Under the pieces are notes generated by a model. That model searched no databases. It saw only the letters and a program-made list of their open reading frames with translations, and was not told where the DNA came from. A DNA stretch of 64,000 nucleotides from Ktedonobacter sp. SOSP1-85 (lineage in GTDB: Bacteria > Chloroflexota > Ktedonobacteria > Ktedonobacterales > Ktedonobacteraceae): the NCBI RefSeq assembly GCF_016587415.1, contig NZ_BNJI01000003.1, positions 372,001 to 436,000 of the forward strand. The letters are read 5' to 3'. The translations under genes were made by a program, and so were the position numbers. Shown here one piece after another: positions 9,371 to 16,056 of this stretch (position 1 is its first letter; each line of letters begins with the position of its first letter).

Positions 9371-10021
9371 TTACCCTTTCCTGTTATTGGCTGCAAAAAT
9401 CTGACCGACGAGCGTGGCAAAGGGCATATCAAGCGTCGCATAGAGCTCGTTTGCCAGAGGATGTGCATTGTCTTTCAAGATCTCAACCATCGTCGTGGCG
9501 TAGTCTGTAACGATAACGCCTGCCTGCGTCATACGCAATAAGCCCGTTTCACGTTTTGTCACACTAAAGGTTCCCGAGGCATCTATCGCTGCGTATGCAT
9601 GATAGCCAAGACCAACCGCTCTGATTGCCGTCAAGCCCAGGCATACTTCCGTAGAAATACCGGCAATAATCAGCTTTTGGCGCCCCAGAGCTTCAACTGC
9701 CTGCACAAAACGCGGCTCATCCCAGGGATTGACCGTGGTACGAGCAAGAATCGACACATCAGGCCGAGCGGTAAGCAACTCAGGAAAAATGGGCCCCCAC
9801 ATGCCATCAGGAGCGGTGGCCGTAACAATGGTTGGTACCCCCAATACTTTTGCTGCCCGTGCCAGCGCGACAACATTGTGCTTGAGCGTGAGCACATCCG
9901 TATCGACGACTCCGGTGAAGAGGCCTATCTGATGATCGACGAGGACAACCGCAGTATTCTCAGGGGTTAACTGCTCAGAAAAAACGTTCCGATCATCTGT
10001 ATTGATGTGAGAAGCGTTCAT
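9371..10021 (-). CDS. Isochorismatase-family (YcaC-like) hydrolase
   Basis: The core motifs are AVVLVDHQIGLF (catalytic Asp), TIVTATAPDGMWGP, ARTTVNPWDEPRFV, and GISTEVCLGLTAI, whose Cys is the nucleophile. This is the cysteine-hydrolase layout of the YcaC subgroup, and the length of about 216 residues fits. The substrate is unknown. Family members hydrolyse amides or related small compounds. ATG 10021 is chosen because the family start lies here; ATG 10048 is in frame but its GGGGA touches the codon. The promoter at 10105-10133 has a TTGACA box, 17 bases, then TATACT. The operator over the -10 region matches the operator before the monooxygenase gene at 11.0 kb, so it belongs to the HxlR regulon described below. 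Confidence 0.88.
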   Translation of the reverse strand: MNASHINTDDRNVFSEQLTPENTAVVLVDHQIGLFTGVVDTDVLTLKHNVVALARAAKVLGVPTIVTATAPDGMWGPIFPELLTARPDVSILARTTVNPWDEPRFVQAVEALGRQKLIIAGISTEVCLGLTAIRAVGLGYHAYAAIDASGTFSVTKRETGLLRMTQAGVIVTDYATTMVEILKDNAHPLANELYATLDMPFATLVGQIFAANNRKG

Positions 10022-10083
10022 ACGAAATGCGTTCCTTTCACGTTCCATTCCCCATACGAAAAAGTATGGATTCTTAACAAAGC

Positions 10084-10133
10084 TACTAATAGTAGCCTAG
10101 CAATAGTATATTGCCTAAAAGAGGCTTTGTCAA
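10084..10133 (-). promoter_or_regulatory. Promoter plus HxlR-type operator, site 1
   Basis: On the minus strand a TTGACA box (10128-10133), a 17-base spacer and TATACT (10105-10110) form a near-ideal sigma-70 promoter for the YcaC-like gene. The region 10084-10115 overlaps the -10 box and contains two adjacent palindromes, TACTAATAGTA (10084-10094) and an AGCAATA/TATTGCC inverted pair (10099-10115). These 32 bases match the inverted copy at 10939-10970 with one mismatch. Confidence 0.75.
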
Positions 10134-10396
10134 ACTGGAACAGGTACTTCACCGTCACAGGTTTGACGTATGTGGAAAGTCGCAACGTGAACCAAAAGAG
10201 TGGTACGATACATTGAGCTGGTACATCTCTTCACCGTCCTGCTTCTTTTGTGCGATAGTGGAATATTACGCATTCGTTGAAGCACTCAAGACACGTGGAA
10301 ATACCTGGATGCTCGTTTCTGTTTTTGCACTGTGGCACTCTTTGTGCTGCTTCAGGATATGGAAACGGACAATGCTGCGTTCAAGGTGCTGACCTG

Positions 10397-10903
10397 CTAC
10401 AAGTTTGTTCCTTTCACATACGGCCTCACTTTTGGGGAGCAATACACGAGAAAAAAAACAAAAGCGGGCTGCTCTTCCTCCACAGGTTGAATCCAGGGAA
10501 ATGTGGCTGGTTCCTCCGGGATCGTGATCATCACCGTAATTAGCTCCGGCATTCGATTATATGATGGCTTGATTTCCAGACGTGCATAACGCTTCCCATT
10601 CTCCTCCTGACACGCATCCAGATAGACGTTGATTGCCTCCTTGTGACCACCCATCGGCTTCTGGCAGGAGTGAAGATGCCAGTTGCAGGTGAGCATCGCA
10701 GCATAATGGTTCGCCGCCACGTCGCCGCGCCTGGCTGCGCAGAAGTCTCTGCAACCATGGATCATTAAGAGACACGAGCGTTTCTGCATCTCTTGACTCA
10801 AAAGGGTGCGCTGGGAAAGGGCTCCTGGATGTTTTCGGATTGTCCATACGAAGATTTCGGTGACGTCACCAGTAATTGAGATGTCACAACACTCTCCTTG
10901 CAA
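10397..10903 (-). CDS. Uncertain open frame, unrecognised product
   Basis: An open frame of 168 codons lies between the two operator copies. The stretch GKRYARLEIKPSYNRMPELI and the acidic/aromatic tail look somewhat protein-like, but I recognise no family. The N-terminal part is Cys- and Arg-rich like a non-coding frame. It could be a decayed gene. No clear ribosome site was found. Confidence 0.25.
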   Translation of the reverse strand: MQGECCDISITGDVTEIFVWTIRKHPGALSQRTLLSQEMQKRSCLLMIHGCRDFCAARRGDVAANHYAAMLTCNWHLHSCQKPMGGHKEAINVYLDACQEENGKRYARLEIKPSYNRMPELITVMITIPEEPATFPWIQPVEEEQPAFVFFLVYCSPKVRPYVKGTNL

Positions 10904-10920
10904 GAAGTGTTAACAATATC

Positions 10921-10973
10921 TTGACAGATAGATTTTTCGGCAATATACTATTGCCAGGCTACTATTAGTAAGC
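10921..10973 (+). promoter_or_regulatory. Promoter plus HxlR-type operator, site 2
   Basis: TTGACA (10921-10926), 17 bases, TATACT (10944-10949) form a consensus promoter for the monooxygenase/LLM pair. The operator consists of GGCAATA-3-TATTGCC (10939-10955) followed by the palindrome TACTATTAGTA (10960-10970). It covers the -10 box and the start region, the usual position for repression. Confidence 0.78.
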
Positions 10974-11023
10974 AAAAATCCTGTTTCTCTCATCGAGAGT
11001 AAAAAGAAGGGATGAAATCTGTT

Positions 11024-11314
11024 ATGGCTATTGAAGTTGTTATCTTCCATGTATTACCAGATGTAGCACGTGGGGATTTCCTCGCAGCCGTTGCTGAAAC
11101 GACTGCGTTACTACAGACGCAAGGTGGCTTCCTGAGTCGTACTGTGAGTCAGGCTGAGAGTGGTGAATGGCTGGATATCCTCGACTGGGCGTCGGTAGAG
11201 GCGGCGAAAAAAGCAGTTTCTGTATTCCAAAGCGATCCAGCGGGTCAACGTTTTTCATCGTATATGGACCCTCAGCATATCCAGGTGTTTTATACAGAGA
11301 CTGTCGCGAGTTAG
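11024..11314 (+). CDS. Small antibiotic-biosynthesis-monooxygenase-like (ABM) protein
   Basis: A protein of about 96 residues in the dimeric alpha+beta-barrel class: AIEVVIFHVLPDVARGDFLA, then TQGGFLSRTVSQ, and GEWLDILDWASVEAAKKAV. The length and the aromatic W-D-I-L-DW strand fit ABM/YdhR-like cofactor-free monooxygenases or binding proteins that act on quinones or polyketides. ATG 11024 is preferred because AGAAGG at 11005-11010 is too close to the alternative ATG at 11012. It lies about 75 bases after the consensus promoter and 120 bases before the LLM flavin gene, with which it is probably cotranscribed. A role in handling reactive aromatic compounds is inferred from this neighbourhood. 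Confidence 0.75.
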   Translation: MAIEVVIFHVLPDVARGDFLAAVAETTALLQTQGGFLSRTVSQAESGEWLDILDWASVEAAKKAVSVFQSDPAGQRFSSYMDPQHIQVFYTETVAS

Positions 11315-11437
11315 TCGCTGCAGATTGTGTGCTGATTATAGCGTCTGGCTGTATTTCTGCTCGAGAGTCACGAGGTGAGATGTTTTCTCTCTGGTGTAAT
11401 CTGCCATAGTCATTTTCGAACATGAAGGAGAAAAGAG

Positions 11438-12352
11438 ATGCGGACCCTGCAATTTGGTATCTCGTTAGAACCAGGAGCAGCGGATGCCAGTTCGCTGCGT
11501 GAACTTGTCCGGCTGGCCGATACCGTGGATCTTGATCTCTGTGGGATTCAAGATCATCCTTATGTGCCACAATATCTGGATACAATGAGTTTGATCGCCA
11601 CGCTTCTGGCTGAGACCAGGAAGCTGCGATTTTTTCCAAATGTTGCCAACTTACCCATGCATCAACCGGCTCTTTTTGCCAAAGAGGCGGCAACAATAGA
11701 TCTTTTGAGTGGAGGACGCTTTGAGTTAGGCATAGGTGCAGGTGCTTTTTGGGACGGTATTGTGGCTCTGGGAGGTCCACGACGTGCGCCAGGAGAGGCA
11801 ATCCAAGCTCTTGAGGAGGCGATCATCGTCATGCGTGCCTTCTGGAGTGGGCAACGTGGTCAGCGTTTCTCAGGGAAGTATTATTCGTTGCACGGCGCTC
11901 ATGGTGGCCCTCAACCGGCTCATCCCATAGGCATCTGGATCGGATCGGTGAGCGAAAAGATGCTCGGTCTGACGGGCCGACTGGCGGATGGATGGGCTGC
12001 ACCTATTGTTTCCTATCTCCCATATGAACGCTGGAAATGGGCACAGGAGAAGATTGATAACGGTGCGCGTGAAGTAGGGCGAGATCCATCTAGTATCGTG
12101 CGTGTAGCAAATCTCGTTGGGCATATCTCGAATAGCGGTACCAGTGCCGCTAACAGGCCACTACAGGGACATGCTCCACTTGAGGGAACCAGCACCTATT
12201 GGGCTGAGGTGCTGACGGCGCTTGGACTGGAGGACGGATTTGACACATTTGTTTATTGGCCGCAAGAGCCTTCGCAGATACAGATAGAGCGTTTCGCGCG
12301 TGAGGTCGTTCCTGCCGTGCGTACGGCTGTTGCGAAGGAGCGATCTGCCTGA
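11438..12352 (+). CDS. LLM-class flavin-dependent oxidoreductase
   Basis: A 304-residue luciferase-like monooxygenase. Motifs include FGISLEPGA at the first strand, LCGIQDHPYVPQYLD, LRFFPNVANLPMHQPALFAKE, AATIDLLSGGRFELGIGAGAFWDGIVALGG (the classic LLM signature region) and HPIGIWIGSVSEKMLGLTGRLADGW. These proteins use F420H2 or FMNH2 to reduce or oxygenate diverse substrates. The exact cofactor is not evident from sequence alone. The start ATG 11438 follows GGAGAAAAG. It is the second gene after the HxlR-type operator, and its 3' end converges with the hxlR-type gene 28 bases away. Confidence 0.9.
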   Translation: MRTLQFGISLEPGAADASSLRELVRLADTVDLDLCGIQDHPYVPQYLDTMSLIATLLAETRKLRFFPNVANLPMHQPALFAKEAATIDLLSGGRFELGIGAGAFWDGIVALGGPRRAPGEAIQALEEAIIVMRAFWSGQRGQRFSGKYYSLHGAHGGPQPAHPIGIWIGSVSEKMLGLTGRLADGWAAPIVSYLPYERWKWAQEKIDNGAREVGRDPSSIVRVANLVGHISNSGTSAANRPLQGHAPLEGTSTYWAEVLTALGLEDGFDTFVYWPQEPSQIQIERFAREVVPAVRTAVAKERSA

Positions 12353-12380
12353 TCAATAGTGATAAAATCAAGATGATAGG

Positions 12381-12767
12381 TTATACTGGGAGCCACTTTT
12401 CAGCCCAGGCTGAGATAGCGCGTACCGCTGTTTCCAGTTCCTGACCCTGTGCCGTCAATGCGTATTCGACACGTATCGGTGTTGTGGAGGCGATACGGCG
12501 CGTCACAAGTCCCTCCGCTTCCAGGTCTCGTAATCGTTCTGTTAAGAGTCGGTCTGAGATACCTGGAATTGCGGAGAGGATCTCATTATAGCGATGGGGT
12601 CCGTACATGAGGACGCGCAAAATGGCACCTGTCCATCGTTTGCCAATAATTACCATCGCATGATGGTAACGTGGACAGAACTTGGTAAACTGGTCAGTTG
12701 CAGGTAAAGAATCACTGGATCCCTCTTCAGATGGTTGTAATTGTATGCTGGCATCTGATGTCTTCAT
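12381..12767 (-). CDS. HxlR-family winged-helix repressor
   Basis: 128 residues with the HxlR core: CPRYHHAMVIIGKRWTGAIL, LMYGPHRYNEILSAIPGISD, RLLTERLRDLEAEGLVTRR and RVEYALTAQGQELE. The conserved Cys at the start of the domain (C in FCPRYH) is the redox-sensing Cys of several HxlR regulators that respond to quinones, diamide or aldehydes. About 30 extra residues precede the domain. It is convergent with the LLM gene and has its own partial operator upstream at 12818-12839. The simplest model is that it represses the YcaC-like gene, the ABM/LLM operon and itself. Confidence 0.9.
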   Translation of the reverse strand: MKTSDASIQLQPSEEGSSDSLPATDQFTKFCPRYHHAMVIIGKRWTGAILRVLMYGPHRYNEILSAIPGISDRLLTERLRDLEAEGLVTRRIASTTPIRVEYALTAQGQELETAVRAISAWAEKWLPV

Positions 12768-12817
12768 TGAAACGCTTCCCTTTCTTTTTGGACAGTATAA
12801 GTATTATACCACCTCAT

Positions 12818-12839
12818 TACTTTTAGTAGCCAGGCTATT
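12818..12839 (-). promoter_or_regulatory. HxlR-type operator, site 3 (partial match)
   Basis: TACTTTTAGTA (12818-12828) followed by GCC and GGCTATT resembles the core TACTAWTAGTA-GCC of sites 1 and 2. It lies about 50 bases before the HxlR start codon, as expected for autoregulation. The second palindrome is only half conserved. Confidence 0.5.
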
Positions 12840-12920
12840 TTTACATTGTAAGTAAGCTATTAATTTAGTCGTCAAGGGCGCTTGCTGTGTTGTAAGAGGA
12901 AAATTCGTTTTGCTATGGAT

Positions 12921-13782
12921 GGTATTGTCAACTTAACCAGAAAAATGAAGAATATTGCTGAGTTATAGCGAAGAAGGATGTTGATGGGTCATGGAAGATG
13001 TGGGGGATACCTATGGTTATGCGACTCGCTTTGCTCCAGTCAGTTCATTCCACGTCTGAAATCGGTCCTGTAAAAGAGCGCGATATTTTCCGGCCCTCAG
13101 ACGGTGTCGTCGCGGTTGAAAATGTCCCGAGATCAGACCGAAGGCGGAAAGAAAGCGTTGGGCGTGTTTGGCTGATGTAAAGCGCCGCATTTTCTTCTCT
13201 CGAAGTCGCGTGGGTTGATGCGAGTTTTCTGCCCGATTGTTCAAGCCTTTCTGCTGCCGATGCTCCACGCCAGGGAAGATCTCGCGTTTCGCCGCCCCAT
13301 AGCTCTTCAGTTTATCGGTAATAATCACACGTGGCACGTATTGCAGCCCTTTGAGGAGTTTGCGGGAAAATCTTTTGGCCGCTTGTTTGTTGCGTCGGCT
13401 CTGCATCAGGATATCAAGCACATTCCCATCCTGATCCACCGCTCGCCAGAGGTAGTGTCTTTCGCCACGGATGGTGAGGAAGACCTCATCCAAATGCCAT
13501 TTGTCGCCACAGCGAGGGCGACGATGACGCAATTCATTGGCATACCTTTGCCCAAATTTGAGACACCACTGACGCACGGTTTCATAGGTGACCACGATAT
13601 CGCGCTGTGCCAAAAGCTCTTCAACATCGCGAAAACTCAGCGAAAAGCGGAAATACAGCCAGACAGTATGGCTAATGATTGCAGGCGGAAAGCGGTAGCC
13701 TTTGTAATCAGGAGTGGTGGGGTTTATTTTCATGCAGCTATTTTAGCACAGTATTCAGCTCTGTTCCCAAGTTGACAATGCC
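12921..13782. mobile_element. IS6-family insertion sequence, apparently intact
   Basis: The ends read GGTATTGTCAACTT at 12921 and, inverted, GGCATTGTCAACTT ending at 13782. They enclose one intact transposase. Length 862 bp is typical of IS6. Flanking 8-base stretches do not match, so either this copy arose by cointegrate-style recombination or one flank was later deleted. The right end lies directly against the truncated DUF2090 gene. Confidence 0.85.
13017..13733 (-). CDS. IS6-family transposase
   Basis: 238 residues with the IS6/IS240 pattern: YRFPPAIISHTVWLYFRFSL, SFRDVEELLAQRDIVVTYET, then DKWHLDEVFLTIRGERHYLW (first Asp), PRVIITDKLKSYGAAKREI (second Asp) and NNRAENSHQPTRLREKKMRR (catalytic Glu and basic tail). 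All three DDE residues are present and there is no frameshift, so it should be active. It fills the 862-bp element almost completely. Confidence 0.93.
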   Translation of the reverse strand: MKINPTTPDYKGYRFPPAIISHTVWLYFRFSLSFRDVEELLAQRDIVVTYETVRQWCLKFGQRYANELRHRRPRCGDKWHLDEVFLTIRGERHYLWRAVDQDGNVLDILMQSRRNKQAAKRFSRKLLKGLQYVPRVIITDKLKSYGAAKREIFPGVEHRQQKGLNNRAENSHQPTRLREKKMRRFTSAKHAQRFLSAFGLISGHFQPRRHRLRAGKYRALLQDRFQTWNELTGAKRVA

Positions 13783-13803
13783 CAGCCGACATTTGCCAAG
13801 GCG

Positions 13804-14352
13804 TTGGTTCGCTATAATCCCGAGGGAGACTGTATGCTGAATCAGCGTCAAACCCAACGTCTGAAACGTCTCTCCGACTACCTGCACCAATCACAACATC
13901 TGTTCCTGTTTGAACTCCTTGTCCCAGCTGAGTTCCACCAACTTGAACTCGTCGATCAGAATAAAGATGCCTATGACAGCCAGCTTCGGCCTCGCTTAAT
14001 GGTATGGGCCATCGAAGAATTGCGGCAGGCTGGGGTGGAACCAGATGTCTGGAAAATTGAAGGGTTGGATCAACGCGCTGATTGCGAGAACATTGTCGAA
14101 GTCGCACACCGCAATGGTGGCCAGAATGTTGGCCTTATTGTGCTTGGGCGTGGAGCAAGCCAGGAGCGCGTTATTCACTGGCTCCAGACGGCTGCAAGCG
14201 TGCCGGGTTTTATTGGTTTTGCCGTTGGTCGTACCAGCTTCTGGAACGCCGTTGCTGACTTTGAGGCAAAACGCCTCTCTCTGGACGCCGCCGCGACGCA
14301 GATCGCGCAGCATTTTGAGGAGTGGAACCAGTGCTTTGAGGCGGGACGCTAG
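13804..14352 (+). CDS. DUF2090-domain protein, N-terminus removed by IS6
   Basis: The frame is open from the IS6 boundary (13783) and reads LVRYNPEGDCMLNQRQTQRL, LSDYLHQSQHLFLFELLVPA, MVWAIEELRQAGVEPDVWKI and VGLIVLGRGASQERVIHWL. This matches the DUF2090 aldolase-like domain found alone or at the C-terminus of IolC-type 2-deoxy-5-ketogluconokinases. It has a TIM-barrel fold resembling tagatose-bisphosphate aldolase. Intact stand-alone proteins are about 290-300 residues, so about 100 residues are missing. A TTG at 13804 or ATG at 13834 could still allow translation, but the protein would lack the first barrel strands. I regard it as a pseudogene created by the adjacent IS6. Confidence 0.72.
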   Translation: MVRYNPEGDCMLNQRQTQRLKRLSDYLHQSQHLFLFELLVPAEFHQLELVDQNKDAYDSQLRPRLMVWAIEELRQAGVEPDVWKIEGLDQRADCENIVEVAHRNGGQNVGLIVLGRGASQERVIHWLQTAASVPGFIGFAVGRTSFWNAVADFEAKRLSLDAAATQIAQHFEEWNQCFEAGR

Positions 14353-14447
14353 GCAGGTATGGCGGTCCACGGCGGTCTGAATCGCTCACCGAATGTGAGC
14401 TAGCGGTTGGTTGAGCGCAATCTTCATCAACTGTTCACTAAGCAAAA

Positions 14448-14805
14448 ATGCTCATGCTTGGCTGTTTTCTGACCGTCCTGCTGTGCTACTGTGTTGTTGA
14501 GCCATCCTTACCGATTTTGCCTTTTTTTGACAACCACCCGTTTTATCAACTACAAGGGAGAGGTTGGCGCAGCCATTCTCGGACCTCGCGCGGACTTTAT
14601 CCTGGCTCCGTATGTCTTAAATGCTGGCCTCAAGTCCGCCGACCTTTCAACTATCATCTATGACATTTTGCAAGCGGCGGTAACCGTTATCTGGTGTGTC
14701 TCGATGGTCATTCTGTTTGTGGATGTGATTGTGATTCGCTACAAAAAACCGATGACCAGGAGATCATCGCCGAAGTCACCGGTTCAGCAGAGTAGCCGCA
14801 TCTAG
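14448..14805 (+). pseudogene. C-terminal relic of an amino-acid-permease-like transporter
   Basis: Two neighbouring frames together give hydrophobic protein-like sequence. The first is LMLGCFLTVLLCYCVV; after a frameshift near 14540 comes INYKGEVGAAILGPRADFIL, APYVLNAGLKSADLSTIIYD and VTVIWCVSMVILFVDVIVIR, ending in a basic tail. This looks like the last membrane helices and cytoplasmic tail of an APC-type permease. It is far too short for a transporter (about 450-550 residues) and has no start. The family call is tentative. Confidence 0.45.
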
Positions 14806-14840
14806 TAGCCGCGTACTCTGCTACTGGCGTACGCGGCTAC
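14805..14840. terminator. Strong hairpin between convergent genes
   Basis: A perfect 12-base stem, GTAGCCGCGTAC (14805-14816) and GTACGCGGCTAC (14829-14840), encloses a 12-base loop. It lies between the permease relic and the 3' end of the minus-strand propeller gene. It lacks a long T run, so it may be a terminator or a plain structured repeat. Confidence 0.6.
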
Positions 14841-14853
14841 TGCTGGGTGTTGT

Positions 14854-15924
14854 TTAGATTGGGCTGAGGGCGAGGGCCTGGTGGTGTTGGGTGAGGTACT
14901 CCTCTTTCCAGGGAATGGGAAGTGCCTTCCAGTGTTGGCCTGCGTCGACTGGACGGTAGAGGCCACGGTTGCAGAGCGCGTAAAAGACGCCGGGTTCGGC
15001 CTCGTAACTTGCCAGGACGGGTACGACCGTTCCTTCTATATCGGGGAGTCCATCCGAGATGCGTCGCCAGGGCTGGCCAGCTTGCTTCAGGTAGATGGCG
15101 GACTGGGCCTCTTCGCGCTGGTGATGGGCGGCATAGGGACCCGGCGAGGCGGAGACCACAATGGTATCCGGATTGGCGGGATCGACAGCCAGGCCCCAGA
15201 GGTAGTGCTGTTCCAAGCCCTCGTCGGGTCGCTGCCAGCTTTGTCCGCCATCATAGCTCTCGCTGTAGCCTCGTCCTGGTGAGGAGAAACCATCACCCGC
15301 CGCCGAGTACAGGCGGTCGGGTGCCTGGGGATGCATCACCAGGGTATGGGTATCGATAGGGGCATCGGGGACGCGATCCTCCCAGGTCTCGCCACCATCC
15401 AGGCTGCGCACAAGCGCGCCGGCCTCGATGGCCGCGAAGAGGCGTCCCGGCACCCTGGGATCGGGCGTAATCCAGCGCACATGGCTGGTGTAGGGGCGAG
15501 GCGGAAAGCGCCAGGAGGGCGCGGAAGGTAGCTCGCGCAAGGCTTTCAGTTCACGCCAACTCAGCCCACCATCATCAGAGCGATAGATAGTGCTTGGTTC
15601 AGTGCCAGCGTACACCACACCATAGCCCTGGTTCTGCTCGGTCGAGCTGACCGCGAGCGAAGTGATATGGGACTGGGTGATGCCATCGTTATTGTATGGT
15701 TCCATAGCAGCTCCGGCATCACCAACGGGTTGCCAGGAGTTGCCCGCATCTGCGCTCCGCCAGAGTCCTCGCCCAAAGGTGCCACAATACACGATCTCCG
15801 GCCTAAAAGGATCGACCGCCAGGCAGGTTGGCTGCAAGCCCTCAAGAAACGAGTGGGCCTGCCAGCCTTCACCAGCCTGCTCAACGACGACCAGCTCTCT
15901 CTGCATAGCGAGATACATCTTCAT
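14854..15924 (-). CDS. BNR/sialidase-like beta-propeller protein
   Basis: About 356 residues with repeated Asp-box-like motifs: LWRSADAGNSWQPV, IYRSDDGGLSWREL, LVRSLDGGETWEDR, YSESYDGGQSWQRP and LYRPVDAGQHWKAL. S/T-x-D-x-G-x-x-W is the BNR/VPS10 repeat, and five or more copies build a propeller. It lacks the Arg triad and Tyr/Glu pair I would expect of a true sialidase, so it is better seen as an assembly- or binding-type propeller (WD40/YCF48-like). No signal peptide is visible. ATG 15924 is chosen because AAAGGGG lies 7 bases upstream; the frame stays open to 16047 but the extra residues are unlike the family. It is separate from the kinase gene, which is co-oriented upstream. Confidence 0.8.
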   Translation of the reverse strand: MKMYLAMQRELVVVEQAGEGWQAHSFLEGLQPTCLAVDPFRPEIVYCGTFGRGLWRSADAGNSWQPVGDAGAAMEPYNNDGITQSHITSLAVSSTEQNQGYGVVYAGTEPSTIYRSDDGGLSWRELKALRELPSAPSWRFPPRPYTSHVRWITPDPRVPGRLFAAIEAGALVRSLDGGETWEDRVPDAPIDTHTLVMHPQAPDRLYSAAGDGFSSPGRGYSESYDGGQSWQRPDEGLEQHYLWGLAVDPANPDTIVVSASPGPYAAHHQREEAQSAIYLKQAGQPWRRISDGLPDIEGTVVPVLASYEAEPGVFYALCNRGLYRPVDAGQHWKALPIPWKEEYLTQHHQALALSPI

Positions 15925-15952
15925 AGCGCGTCCCCTTTCTGTGGAAATTAGA

Positions 15953-15985
15953 CCGACGCTGCTCAAGCACGCGTCTACATATTCG
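15953..15985 (+). repeat. Half copy of a dispersed hairpin repeat
   Basis: Reads ACCGACGCTGCT, one base, AAGCACGCGTCTA. It is nearly the same as the left arm of the hairpin at 52590-52653 but lacks the matching right arm. It lies about 30 bases upstream of the start of the propeller gene. Confidence 0.55.
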
Positions 15986-16056
15986 ACAATGAGAATACTC
16001 TTGACAACTACACTCTCATTACATTCCTGGTATTGGGAAGTCTCCATGTGCGTTCC

